DNA of 23,338 nt from PALSA-505 sp035308365 (GCA_035308365.1 DATGGU010000181.1:1-23338); one strand, 5' to 3'. Counted from the first letter of the stretch, positions 6,570 to 14,332 are shown. Notes: generated from the sequence alone by a model not told the origin. Program-made: numbers and translations.

Positions 6570-8981
6570 ATGAACCTGTTCACGTCTACCCGCATCCGTA
6601 ATGGAGGATCTGCCAGCCGCCTGAGCGCGGCTGCGGCGGGCGCGTTCATCGCAGCGGCGGGGCTGGTCACGGCCGGGCTGGCGGCGGTACCTGCCAGTGC
6701 CGCCCATCCGCCCCGGGCCGCCGCGCCGCCCGCCGGGCAGATGCTGGCACAGCCACGGGCCGTCAGGCTGCCCGCCGGAGTGCGCCAGGTCTGCCCGGTC
6801 CCGGCCCGGGCCGGGCAAGCCCAGTGCATGGCGCTGGCCCGCACGAACACCAGGCATTACTCGGGGGTCGTGGCGCACCAGACCCCGTCCGGTTACGGGC
6901 CGGCCAGCCTGCAGAGTGCCTACGGCCTGACCGGCGCGGCCAGCGGTGGCACCGGTGAGACCGTCGCCGTGGTGGACGCCTACGACGACCCGAATGCCGT
7001 CGCCGACCTGGCGGTCTACCGCCAGCAGTACGGCCTGCCCGCCTGCGACTCCAGCACCGGCGCGGGCTGCGTGACGAAGGTGAACGAGCAGGGCGCGGCC
7101 TCGCCGCTGCCCGCGCCGATGACCGACTGGGCCGCCGAGGAATCCCTTGACCTGGACATGGTGACGGCGATCTGCCCGAACTGCCACATCCTGCTGGTGG
7201 AGGCCAGCACCGCCGCCCTGACCGACCTTGGCACCGCGGACGACACGGCGATAAGCAACGGGGCCGTGTTCGTGTCCGATAGCTGGAATGCCGGGGAGTT
7301 CCCCAGCGAGAGCTTCTACGACAACCTGTACTTCAACCGCCCTGGCGCGGCCATCGCCGTCGCGGCCGGTGAGTCCGGCTATGGCACCACCTGGCCATCG
7401 TCCTCCCAGTATGTCGTCTCGGTCGGCGGCACCACGCTCACCGCCGACTCCGGCGTCGCCCGTGGCTGGACCGAGACGGCTTGGAAGGGCACCGGCTCGG
7501 GCTGCGCCGAGGCCGAACCCAAGCCGTCCTGGCAGAAGGTGGACAACTCATCCCCCAAGGGCTGCCTGAACCGTACGGAAAACGACGTGGCCGCGGTGGC
7601 CGACCCGGCCACCGGCGTGGCCGTCTACGACAGTTACAACTCACCGGGCTGGTCCGAGGCCGGCGGCACCAGCGTGGCGGCGCCGATCATCGCGTCGGTG
7701 TACGCGCTGGCCGGGGCGCCGAAGCCGGGCACCTACCCGGCCTCCTATCTGTACCAGAGCGGGCACGCGGCCGAGCTGAACGACGTGACCTCCGGTTCCA
7801 ACGGGACCTGCGAGTCCAGCCGGCAGTACCTGTGCAACGCCAAGGCGGGATATGACGGGCCTACCGGCCTCGGCACCCCGCAGGGAACGGCCGCGTTCAA
7901 GAACTCGCTGACCGGCAACACCGTGACGATCACCGACCCGGGGACGCAGGATCTGGAGGCCGGCAAGCCGGTGTTCGTGGCGATGCAGGGTGTCGACTCT
8001 GGCGGCCAGGCTCTCAGCTACTCGGCCAAGGGTCTCCCGGCCGGCCTGTCCATCGGCCGCACCAGCGGCCGGATCACCGGAACGCTGACCAGCACGACGG
8101 GATCGAGCACGGTCACGGTCACCGCGAAGGACAGCACGGGCGCGGCCGGCTCGGTGACGTTCATGATTGTGGTCCTGCCGCCGCTGACAACGGGTTACCA
8201 CGGCGTGTCCGGCCCGGTGGACCTGGACATGGGCGGCAAGTGCCTGGACGACTTCCACGACGGCAGCGGCCAGGGCAACGTCATCGACATCTACACCTGC
8301 AACGGCACCGCCGCGCAGAACTGGGAGTACCAGCCGAGCGGAGCGCCCGGCCAGCCCGGCACGCTCACCATCCACGGAAAGTGCATGGACGCCCCGGGCA
8401 CCAACGTCGTGCTGGACAGCTGCGACGGCGCGGCCAGCCAGAACTGGCTGATCGCCGGTTCGGCGGGCGAGCTGTACAACACCAACACGGGCAAGTGCCT
8501 GTCCGACCCTGGTTCCTCGACCAGCAATGGCACCCAGGTCGTGATCGAAAGCTGCACGTTCAAGGCCAACCAGGCCTGGATACTGCCGGCCAGCCCGGTG
8601 CAGTCCGGCATCGCCGGCCACTGCATGGACGACAGCCGGGACGGCTCGGCCAACGGCAACAAGATTCAGATCTGGACGTGCAACGGCACGATCAGCCAGA
8701 AGTGGATCTTCGAGCCGGACGAGACGCTCCGGATCGCCGGCAAGTGCCTGACCGTGACCGGCAGCAGCAAGCTGGACGGAGCCAAGGCCGAGCTGTTCAC
8801 CTGCAACACCAACCCCAAGACCAACGCCAACCAGCACTGGTTCATCGGTTCCAGCGGCGCGCTGATCAACGCCAACTCCGGCCGCTGCCTGGACGACCCC
8901 GGCAACAGCTCAACCGACGGCACCGCCCTGGTCCAGCAGGACTGCTACGGCCACCCGGGAGAGGTCTGGGCGGTTACCTGA
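6570..8981 (+). CDS. Secreted S53 (sedolisin) peptidase with Ig-like and two ricin B-lectin domains
   Basis: This is an 803-residue exported protein. A signal peptide is visible (basic start, hydrophobic stretch about 18-44, likely cut after PASAA). The peptidase domain spans about 105-450: E190 and D194 fit the S53 E-x3-D pair (TDWAAEESLDLDM), S368 lies in GGTSVAAP, and the oxyanion Asp may be D237 in VSDSW. A putative Ig fold follows (about 450-536: GLPAGLSIGRTSGRITGTL). Two beta-trefoil lectin domains (about 546-672 and 678-803) show six QxW-like repeats (QNW, QNW, QAW, QKW, QHW, EVW). The ~60-residue stretch between signal peptide and catalytic core is much shorter than the large propeptide of classical sedolisins. 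Likely role: acid-tolerant extracellular proteolysis, anchored to glycans by the trefoils. Start ATG 6570 has a strong GGAGG. It is transcribed alone. Confidence 0.88.
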   Translation: MNLFTSTRIRNGGSASRLSAAAAGAFIAAAGLVTAGLAAVPASAAHPPRAAAPPAGQMLAQPRAVRLPAGVRQVCPVPARAGQAQCMALARTNTRHYSGVVAHQTPSGYGPASLQSAYGLTGAASGGTGETVAVVDAYDDPNAVADLAVYRQQYGLPACDSSTGAGCVTKVNEQGAASPLPAPMTDWAAEESLDLDMVTAICPNCHILLVEASTAALTDLGTADDTAISNGAVFVSDSWNAGEFPSESFYDNLYFNRPGAAIAVAAGESGYGTTWPSSSQYVVSVGGTTLTADSGVARGWTETAWKGTGSGCAEAEPKPSWQKVDNSSPKGCLNRTENDVAAVADPATGVAVYDSYNSPGWSEAGGTSVAAPIIASVYALAGAPKPGTYPASYLYQSGHAAELNDVTSGSNGTCESSRQYLCNAKAGYDGPTGLGTPQGTAAFKNSLTGNTVTITDPGTQDLEAGKPVFVAMQGVDSGGQALSYSAKGLPAGLSIGRTSGRITGTLTSTTGSSTVTVTAKDSTGAAGSVTFMIVVLPPLTTGYHGVSGPVDLDMGGKCLDDFHDGSGQGNVIDIYTCNGTAAQNWEYQPSGAPGQPGTLTIHGKCMDAPGTNVVLDSCDGAASQNWLIAGSAGELYNTNTGKCLSDPGSSTSNGTQVVIESCTFKANQAWILPASPVQSGIAGHCMDDSRDGSANGNKIQIWTCNGTISQKWIFEPDETLRIAGKCLTVTGSSKLDGAKAELFTCNTNPKTNANQHWFIGSSGALINANSGRCLDDPGNSSTDGTALVQQDCYGHPGEVWAVT

Positions 8982-8990
8982 CCTCGGGAC

Positions 8991-9006
8991 GCCCGCCGCT
9001 CAGCGG
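8991..9006. terminator. Weak hairpin between convergent genes
   Basis: CCCGC and GCGGG flank CGCTCA in the 77-base gap between the convergent S53 peptidase and ABC ATPase genes. There is no T-tract. It is a candidate factor-independent stop in a high-GC genome, but only five pairs. Confidence 0.25.
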
Positions 9007-9058
9007 GGATCGTTTCCACCAGATCGACACGTTCGGGCCTGGGGTGGATGAGTGGCGG

Positions 9059-9853
9059 TCAGGGGCGGGGGTGGGCGGGCTCGCGGACCATGGGCTCGCC
9101 GCCGACCGCGTCCAGGTAGGCGTCGATGATGCCGGTCACGTCGTCGCCTGCCTGAACGATCTGGCCCTTCTCCAGCCAGATCACCCGGTTGCAGATCTCC
9201 TCGATCTCATTGAGGTTGTGCGCGACCAGGAACACCGTGCCGGCCTGCTCACGCAACTCGTCGATGCGCCGGTGGCTCTTCCTGCGGAACTCGGCGTCCC
9301 CGGTAGCCAGCGCCTCGTCGACGAGCAGGATGTCGTGGCTCTTGGCCGAGGCAATGGCGAACCTGAGCCGCGAGCCCATGCCGCTCGAATAGGTTTTCAT
9401 CGGCAGGTTGATGAAGTCGCCCACCCCGGAGAACTCCACAATGTGCGGATAGCTCTCCTTGACCTCCTGGCGGTTCATCCCCATCGCCAGGCAGCCGAGG
9501 ACCACGTTCTTGTCCCCGGTGAGGTCTTCGAGCAGCGCGGCGTTGACGCCGAGCAGTGCCCCATGCCCGTCGGTGTAGACGGCCCCGTGCTCGGCGGGCA
9601 GCAGCCCGGCGATCGCCCGCAGCAGGGTCGACTTGCCGGAGCCGTTCCGGCCGATGACGCCGACCGCGTCGCCACGGTAGGCCACGAAGGAGATCCCCCG
9701 GATCGCGTGCACCTCGCGGATGGAGGGCCGCTTCTGCTTGCGCATCATCCGCAGCAGCGCGGTCGCGGCCGTGCCCCGGTCCCCGCCACCGCCGTACACC
9801 CGGTAGACGACGTGCAGGTCGTCCACGACCACCATTGGCTTAGCCTCGGCCAT
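9059..9853 (-). CDS. Polysaccharide/teichoic acid ABC exporter, ATPase subunit (Wzt/TagH/RfbE-like)
   Basis: This is a 264-residue nucleotide-binding subunit. Visible motifs: Walker A GRNGSGKST (68-76), signature SSGMG (156-160), Walker B DILLVDE (174-180) with catalytic E180, and switch H212 in VAHN. The YSSGM and EALATGD wording is characteristic of the O-antigen/teichoic acid (ABC-5) exporters rather than drug pumps. There is no long C-terminal carbohydrate-binding domain, as in the mycobacterial galactan exporter. It would drive the membrane partner encoded immediately upstream on the same strand: the permease reading frame runs 14 bases into this gene, which implies translational coupling. 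Cytoplasmic face of the membrane. Substrate not determinable from sequence; a lipid-linked wall polymer is likely. Confidence 0.88.
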   Translation of the reverse strand: MAEAKPMVVVDDLHVVYRVYGGGGDRGTAATALLRMMRKQKRPSIREVHAIRGISFVAYRGDAVGVIGRNGSGKSTLLRAIAGLLPAEHGAVYTDGHGALLGVNAALLEDLTGDKNVVLGCLAMGMNRQEVKESYPHIVEFSGVGDFINLPMKTYSSGMGSRLRFAIASAKSHDILLVDEALATGDAEFRRKSHRRIDELREQAGTVFLVAHNLNEIEEICNRVIWLEKGQIVQAGDDVTGIIDAYLDAVGGEPMVREPAHPRP

Positions 9854-10994
9854 AACGCACCTCCGCCCGCCAGAAGAAGACGAATCCGACCACCAGTGCC
9901 ACGATCGCCCATACCGCGCCCATCAGCCACAGGTGTCCCGTGCTGGCGATGCCGTGGCAGTAGGCGCTGTCCAGCAGGTTCGCACCCGGCTTGGGCGGAT
10001 TTTTGAACAGGTTGCACAGGGCTTGGTTGTAAGGCCTGGACCCGGGCGTGCTCAGCCGCTGGGAGGCCATCAGCGCGTTGCGGGCCAACGTGATGTAGAT
10101 GGCCGCCGGGTTGTACTGCAGCACCTTGGCGAGCAGCGGGTGCGAGGCCAGGCTGCTGTGGGCCTGGACGGCATAGAGCGGGATGCTGAATATGACACCG
10201 GATACGTAGAACCAGGTCCGCACGATGAACGGAAGCAACTGGCTCACATCGTCCAGCCCCGCGCCGAATCTGGCCAGGATGAACGAGGCGCCGGCGTTGA
10301 ACAGCGTCTGCAGGATCAGCACCGGGATCAGCAGCAGCCAGTACCAGGTCAGCGGCTCGCCCGAGGCCAGCACGATCGCGAACAGCACCACGAAGGCGAT
10401 CGCGAGTTGCTGCAGCTCGATGAGCACGTAGCCGAGCGGCAGGCACGCCCTGGGGAAGTACAGCGCCCTGATCAGCGGCAGGCTGTCGAACATCACCCGG
10501 GATGAGGTGAGGAACGACCGCTGCGTGAAGTTGAAGACGAAGACCCCGATGACCAGGAACGAGACGAAGTTGTCCACGCCGCGCTTGGTGTTCAGGATCT
10601 CACCGAAGATCAGGTAGTAGACCGCCACGTTCAGCAGTGGCGTCAGGATCTGCCAGACCTGGCCGAGCCTGGAATCGGTGTACATGGCGACGTTCCGCGC
10701 CGTGGCGAAGCCGCTGATGAAGTAACGCCGCCGCCACAGCCGCTTGATGTACTCCCCCAGCGGCGGTCTGGCCGCGCTCGGCTTGAGCCCGTAGCGCTTG
10801 GCCAGTTCGGGCAGCGGCTCATCGGGCAGCAACCCGTTCAGCTCGCGCAGGCCCACCGCGGTGGTGTCTCGGTCGCCCACACCGACCACCACGCTGGAAT
10901 CGGCCAGGCTACCCGGTGCGCTCAGCCTGCCCCGGCCGCTCAGGCCACCAGGGCCGCTGAGCTGGCCGGAACCGCCCGCACGCGAACCACTCAT
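9840..10994 (-). CDS. Polysaccharide ABC exporter, permease subunit (Wzm/TagG/RfbD-like)
   Basis: This is a 384-residue ABC-2 type integral membrane protein. After a cytoplasmic N-terminus (about 1-110), hydrophobic spans lie near 113-133, 144-162, 188-211 and 216-236, with further spans in the C-terminal half and one near the end. The segment IFGEILNTKRGVDNFVSFL and the IRALYFPRACLPLG loop are typical of polysaccharide exporters. ATG 10994 is preferred; the frame is open to 11141, but that extension crosses the MarR promoter region. Residues 1-30 are Gly/Ser/Leu low complexity with LSG/LSA repeats. It forms a two-gene operon with the ATPase gene and is divergent from marR, so MarR control is plausible. 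It would move a lipid-linked glycan across the membrane. Confidence 0.85.
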   Translation of the reverse strand: MSGSRAGGSGQLSGPGGLSGRGRLSAPGSLADSSVVVGVGDRDTTAVGLRELNGLLPDEPLPELAKRYGLKPSAARPPLGEYIKRLWRRRYFISGFATARNVAMYTDSRLGQVWQILTPLLNVAVYYLIFGEILNTKRGVDNFVSFLVIGVFVFNFTQRSFLTSSRVMFDSLPLIRALYFPRACLPLGYVLIELQQLAIAFVVLFAIVLASGEPLTWYWLLLIPVLILQTLFNAGASFILARFGAGLDDVSQLLPFIVRTWFYVSGVIFSIPLYAVQAHSSLASHPLLAKVLQYNPAAIYITLARNALMASQRLSTPGSRPYNQALCNLFKNPPKPGANLLDSAYCHGIASTGHLWLMGAVWAIVALVVGFVFFWRAEVRYGRG

Positions 10995-11136
10995 GCCGGA
11001 GAGCCTATTGGCCAATGGGGGCTGCCCGGCGCAATGCTGGGCAACTGGCCCGGCCGCTGACCCGGCCGCGGTGTCCGCTCCCGGTTGGCGCCCGGTGAGT
11101 TGTATGGGGCAACTGTCACCCGCAGAATGTACCATC

Positions 11137-11158
11137 CACAACGGTTGTGAGGTACAAC
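11137..11158. promoter_or_regulatory. Overlapping ACAAC/GTTGT inverted repeats, probable MarR operator
   Basis: CACAAC (11137-11142) and GTTGTG (11144-11149) form a palindrome around one base. GTTGT (11144-11148) pairs again with ACAAC at 11154-11158 across five bases. The site lies between the divergent Wzm and MarR starts, 8 bases before the MarR GTG. MarR proteins commonly bind TTGT/ACAA-type palindromes, so autoregulation and control of the exporter are inferred. Confidence 0.5.
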
Positions 11159-11165
11159 TACTGCT

Positions 11166-11666
11166 GTGGATGGTGCGGACGGCGACGCGGAGCTGGGCAG
11201 CCTGCTCATCCAGCTCCTGCGGGGGATGGCCCCGGCAACCGCGGACGGCACCCCCGGCCCGGCCAGGGACGTCAGCGTATCGGCGTCCGAGGGCCGCGCC
11301 CTGGTGCAGCTCTTCGCCGCGCGCGGGATCGCCCAGGGCGAGCTGGCCAGCCTGCTTGGCCTGGAGAAGAGCACGGTGAGCAGGCTCGCCGCCGGGCTGG
11401 AGCAGAAGGGCTGGATCAAGCGCGGCCGGGACGAGGAGAACCAGCGCTACATCAGGCTGTACCTCACCCCGGCCGGTTCTGAGATCGCGGTCAGGCTGCT
11501 GAACGCCTGGGAGTCGAAGCAGGCGAGGATCATCGCCTCGCTGACCGACGCCGAGCGGGCCGGCCTCGCCGCCGGCCTGGGCGGCCTGCTGCGCGGCCTG
11601 ATAGCCGAGGGAATCCTTGCCGGTTCGGCGTCATCTGGCACCGCTGAGGGCACCGAAGTCACGTGA
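11166..11666 (+). CDS. MarR-family transcriptional regulator
   Basis: This is a 166-residue winged-helix protein. The DNA-binding part spans about 45-102: helix-turn-helix GELASLLGLEKSTVSRLAAG, then LEQKGWIKRGRDEENQRYIRLYLT for the wing, the classic MarR arrangement. Flanking helices would form the dimer. GTG 11166 is the only sensible start; no Shine-Dalgarno is seen, so the message may be short-leadered or leaderless. It is divergent from the wzm-wzt operon with a palindromic site between them, which suggests it represses itself and perhaps the exporter, released by a small ligand or redox signal. The inducer cannot be predicted. Confidence 0.85.
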   Translation: MDGADGDAELGSLLIQLLRGMAPATADGTPGPARDVSVSASEGRALVQLFAARGIAQGELASLLGLEKSTVSRLAAGLEQKGWIKRGRDEENQRYIRLYLTPAGSEIAVRLLNAWESKQARIIASLTDAERAGLAAGLGGLLRGLIAEGILAGSASSGTAEGTEVT

Positions 11667-11973
11667 CGCGGCGGTGAGTGTCCGTCAAGGCCGGCCAGCG
11701 CGGCAGAACCGAACTTCTGCATAAAGGAACGGTGAATTGTTGCCGTCGGGAAGGTTGTGGCGGTTTCCTGGCGCCGTCTCCGGGGCATGTCCGGCTCGTA
11801 CCCGGTGGAGTGGATCCTTCACCCCGGACCGGACGGGTACACGGTGCCTGATGAGGAAGCCGCGTTATGCAAATTTCCTTGCCTGGCGGCTGTGGCGCTG
11901 ACCTGGCCCGATCGCTCGCGCCCACCTTCCGGGCAGACACTCGCGATGCGGATTTGCACAACGCTGCGGGGAG
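11667..11973 (+). other. 307-base interval without a confident gene
   Basis: GCAGAA (11703-11708) and TTCTGC (11715-11720) form a hairpin with a 6-base loop shortly after the marR stop, a possible terminator or operator. A 51-codon frame from ATG 11867 (GAGGA 9 bases upstream) runs to 12022 and overlaps the start of the next gene in another frame. TGCAAAT near 11868 is inverted by ATTTGCA near 11952. None of these is strong enough to call a gene. Confidence 0.4.
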
Positions 11974-12438
11974 GTGGGTGCGTCGAGCAGGGTATCGCTC
12001 CCGCATGCACCTTCCAGCGTAGGCATCGCCCGCCACAGGCTCGGCGCTGACCTGCGTGCGCACGGGATCCCCGAAAGCCTGGTGACGGACGCCATCCTGG
12101 TGCTGAGCGAGCTGATGAGCAACGCGGTCCGCCATGCGGACCCGTTGCCGGGCGCCCAGGTGCGCGTGGCCTGGACGCTGAGCGGGGGGACGCTGGAGAT
12201 AGCGGTCAGCGACGGCGGTGGCCGGGGCAGCCCGCATACCGAGGTGCCCTCGGTGACGTCCGCCAGCGGCCGGGGCCTGGGCATCGTCGGGCATCTGTCC
12301 AGTCACTGGGGTGTCCGCGCCAACGGACTCGGTAGCACGGTCTGGGCCACCATGCCGGTCAGCCTGAACGGTGCGCCGAAGACCAACGGCACCGGCCAGC
12401 CCAGAGCCCGCCGGTCACCAGCGGCCCGCAGCCGCTAG
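11974..12438 (+). CDS. RsbW-like anti-sigma factor / serine kinase (HATPase_c_2)
   Basis: This 154-residue protein is a single GHKL ATPase domain. N-box SELMSNAVRHA contains E46 and N50; the G1 box reads VSDGGGRGS (D80); the G2-like element is SGRGLGIVGHLS. Single-domain proteins of this kind in actinomycetes bind a sigma factor or phosphorylate a STAS antagonist. A STAS protein is encoded 1.2 kb downstream (13640-13978), a plausible partner. The GTG at 11974 is used because the family consensus (SLPHAPSSVGIARH) begins soon after; a GGGGAGG stretch overlaps this codon rather than preceding it at the usual distance, so the true start is uncertain. The tail after 130 is basic, Pro/Ser-rich and probably disordered. 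Cytoplasmic. Confidence 0.82.
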   Translation: MGASSRVSLPHAPSSVGIARHRLGADLRAHGIPESLVTDAILVLSELMSNAVRHADPLPGAQVRVAWTLSGGTLEIAVSDGGGRGSPHTEVPSVTSASGRGLGIVGHLSSHWGVRANGLGSTVWATMPVSLNGAPKTNGTGQPRARRSPAARSR

Positions 12439-12483
12439 CTGCCACCCACTAGCCCACCCGCCAGACGAACCCCCGCACCGGAG

Positions 12484-12573
12484 GCCGTCCCACCGTAAAT
12501 GGCAAATCAACTGCAGCCCCGGTCGTGGGGTCCGGGGGCCGTCCCACCGTAAATGGCAAAATCAACTGCAGCG
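12484..12573. repeat. Two copies of a 35-36-bp intergenic repeat
   Basis: GGCCGTCCCACCGTAAATGG followed by CAAATCAACTGCAGC occurs at 12484-12518 and, with one extra A, at 12538-12573: period 54. The repeats lie between the convergent RsbW-like gene and the proline-rich protein gene. The AT-rich middle stands out from the surroundings. Probably a dispersed genomic repeat or a regulatory/terminator element. Confidence 0.8.
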
Positions 12574-12610
12574 CCGGTCAACCGGTTCTCAGCTCATCCT
12601 CAGCCGGGCT

Positions 12611-13504
12611 TCAGCGACCGGCCGCGGGGCCCGGGTTGGGCATCTGGCCGAGGGCGTCGGAGAGCATCCGGAACGTGGGACACGGCCACCGCCACATGCA
12701 GCTCCGGCAGCGCAGGATTGGGCTGGACGGGTCGGTGGAGATGCCGCCGGCGTCCAGCGGCGCGTGCAGTTCGAGCAGGCGCAGCCCCAGGTCGGCGAAG
12801 CTGAGCACCTCTTCTCTGGCCCGCCCAAGGAATTCGATGTCGTCGAGGGTGAACCGGGCGGTGACGGGCACGATGCCGTCCCGGTTGACCAGCTGGGCGT
12901 AGTGGCCGCTCTTGTCCAGCCAGGATGACGCGTTGCCCGCCCTGACCCGCAGGGCGTCAAGCTGCTTGTGGAGCAGGACGCGCTGCGGATCCTCGGGCGG
13001 ATTCCCGGCGGTGGGCCCACCGCGTGGGTGGAAATCGGCGTGCACCGGCGAGGTCTGGGCGAACTCCGGCACGTCCGGCTGGGCCGGGGGGGTGGGTTCC
13101 GGCTGGCCGGCGGCGGGCGGAGCCGGCTCGGCAGGCTCGGGTGGGTACGGTGCCCGGCGGTCCCTGGGGGGCATCGGCGGCGCGGGCGGCGTGTGTGACG
13201 CCTCCCCGGCCAGGCTGCTTGTCTCTGGCTGAGCGGGTGGCTGCTCGGGAGGTTCTGGTACCACGTGGCCTCCGGGCGCGACAGGCCGTTCCGGCACCGC
13301 GGGCGGCGACCCAACAGGTGAGAATGCCAGCGGCTGCCGAGGTGCAGGTGGGTACGCCGCGGACGGTCGCGGGTACCGCTCATGCTCGCGGAAACGAACA
13401 CCCGGGGGGCGTTCCAGCACCATGTCGGCGGCCACCGGAGCCGACAGCGGCATCCCCGGGGGCAGAACCTCCGGATTGTCGTCACCGTCACCCATCATGT
13501 CCAT
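12611..13504 (-). CDS. Proline-rich protein with conserved C-terminal domain, function unknown
   Basis: This encodes 297 residues from ATG 13504 (GGAG 9 bases upstream; the frame is open to 13555). Residues 1-175 are almost entirely Pro/Ala/Glu-rich and disordered. Residues 176-290 look folded: KQLDALRVRAGNASSWLDKS, GHYAQLVNRDGIVPVTARFT and LDDIEFLGRAREEVLSFADL, with a Cys/Trp motif CRSCMWRWPCPTFR (266-279; C266, C269, C275) that could bind metal. I remember actinobacterial proteins with this ending but no assigned function. There is no signal peptide or membrane segment. It sits convergent to the RsbW-like gene and divergent from the STAS gene, which hints at a role near the partner-switching pathway; this is inference from position only. 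Confidence 0.72.
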   Translation of the reverse strand: MDMMGDGDDNPEVLPPGMPLSAPVAADMVLERPPGVRFREHERYPRPSAAYPPAPRQPLAFSPVGSPPAVPERPVAPGGHVVPEPPEQPPAQPETSSLAGEASHTPPAPPMPPRDRRAPYPPEPAEPAPPAAGQPEPTPPAQPDVPEFAQTSPVHADFHPRGGPTAGNPPEDPQRVLLHKQLDALRVRAGNASSWLDKSGHYAQLVNRDGIVPVTARFTLDDIEFLGRAREEVLSFADLGLRLLELHAPLDAGGISTDPSSPILRCRSCMWRWPCPTFRMLSDALGQMPNPGPAAGR

Positions 13505-13556
13505 TTGAGGTGCTCCGCTCAGACTGAAATGGTGCACACCCTCAGCTTGACGCACA

Positions 13557-13596
13557 ACGGAGCGTATCGGAAGCTAAATCTTCGAGCACGCTCCGT
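13557..13596. promoter_or_regulatory. 9-bp inverted repeat in a divergent promoter region
   Basis: ACGGAGCGT (13557-13565) and ACGCTCCGT (13588-13596) are exact reverse complements separated by 22 bases. They lie between the divergent starts of the proline-rich protein gene and the STAS gene. Role as an operator is inferred. Confidence 0.45.
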
Positions 13597-13609
13597 GACG
13601 GACTGGTAG

Positions 13610-13626
13610 CCGGCCTCGCGGGCCGG
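13610..13626 (+). promoter_or_regulatory. Hairpin just upstream of the STAS gene Shine-Dalgarno
   Basis: CCGGCC (13610-13615), loop TCGCG, GGCCGG (13621-13626). TAAGG follows directly and is 8 bases from the GTG start. The stem could influence translation initiation, or it may terminate an upstream transcript. Confidence 0.4.
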
Positions 13627-13639
13627 TAAGGTACCGCAG

Positions 13640-13978
13640 GTGGAGCTTAAGGTTTCGAGCCGATCCGAAGGCGATCGCACCGTTGTAGCCGTATCAGGAG
13701 AAATAGATCTGTATACGGCACCGCGGCTGCATAGCGAACTGGCGGCGGCGGTCACGGTCGAGGGTCAGCCCCATGTGGTCGTCGACATGGCCGGGGTCGA
13801 GTTCTGCGATTCCACCGGAATGAACGTGCTACTCGCGGCCCTGCGCCGGGTACGCGAAAAGGGCGGAGAGCTCATTCTCGCCGGACCGCGCCCCGCCGTG
13901 CGGAAGATCCTCCAGGTAACCGGTCTTGAGTCCGTATTCACCGTAGTAGACGACCCCGCCGCGGTAGCTGGGCAGTAG
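13640..13978 (+). CDS. STAS-domain anti-sigma factor antagonist (RsbV/BldG-like)
   Basis: This 112-residue protein is a single STAS domain. It opens MELKVSSRSEGDRTVVAVSG with the EIDLYTAP strand-helix typical of RsbV, and contains the DSTGMNVLL phosphorylation segment; S58 is the expected phosphoserine. Unphosphorylated STAS antagonists bind RsbW-type proteins and free the sigma factor; phosphorylation by the RsbW partner switches this off. The RsbW-like protein at 11974-12438 is the nearest candidate partner. GTG 13640 has AAGG 8 bases upstream. A UUCG hairpin covers the stop codon, so the gene is likely monocistronic. Confident at family level; the partner is inferred. Confidence 0.9.
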   Translation: MELKVSSRSEGDRTVVAVSGEIDLYTAPRLHSELAAAVTVEGQPHVVVDMAGVEFCDSTGMNVLLAALRRVREKGGELILAGPRPAVRKILQVTGLESVFTVVDDPAAVAGQ

Positions 13979-13992
13979 CCCTTCGGGGCTGC
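13975..13992 (+). terminator. UUCG-loop hairpin at the end of the STAS gene
   Basis: AGCCC (13977-13981), loop TTCG, GGGCT (13986-13990), extendable outward by a G-U and a G-C pair. The stem begins within the TAG stop codon. There is no T-tract, as is common for actinomycete terminators. Confidence 0.5.
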
Positions 13993-14041
13993 CCCCGGCC
14001 TGGGTCGGCACGCCGCGCCCGCTGACTGAAGGGGGCCTGCC

Positions 14042-14317
14042 ATGGGCATATCAGGACACGCCGGCTTAGACGGTGCCGGGAGGGCCACGAGCCGCAGGGC
14101 AATGCTTGCCCGCACCGTCACCGCAATGGCGGGTACCGCCGCGGCGGCCACCGCCATGACCAGCCTCAGTGCCGCCCCTGCGGATGCCACGACCGGTGTT
14201 ACGGACTGGCTCACCCCCGGCTTCCTTTCCGTCAGCCGCAGCGCGGGCAGTTTCACGATTACCTCTACGTCGCCGGCGGATGCTTCGGAAGTGGCGTGGA
14301 TGCTCACGACCGCCTGA
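14042..14317 (+). CDS. Small Tat-signal exported protein, function unknown
   Basis: This encodes 91 residues from ATG 14042, with GAAGGGGG 6 bases upstream. The N-terminus carries a twin-arginine signal: S17-R18-R19-A-M-L followed by an Ala/Thr-rich hydrophobic stretch (about 23-45) and a possible cleavage after APADA (about 49). The mature part is only ~42 residues (GVTDWLTPGFLSVSRSAG, SFTITSTSPADASEVAWML), too short for a typical Tat cargo. It may be a small secreted or surface factor, or the remnant of a longer exported protein. It ends 27 bases before the glycosyltransferase start, but a -10-like element lies in that gap, so cotranscription is unclear. I do not recognise a family. Confidence 0.6.
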   Translation: MGISGHAGLDGAGRATSRRAMLARTVTAMAGTAAAATAMTSLSAAPADATTGVTDWLTPGFLSVSRSAGSFTITSTSPADASEVAWMLTTA

Positions 14318-14332
14318 CGGCTGACGGCCTAC

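Noticed and set aside
11867..12022. 51-codon frame with a good Shine-Dalgarno before the RsbW-like gene
   Set aside because: It overlaps the RsbW-like start in another frame and resembles nothing; kept only as a note in the gap entry.
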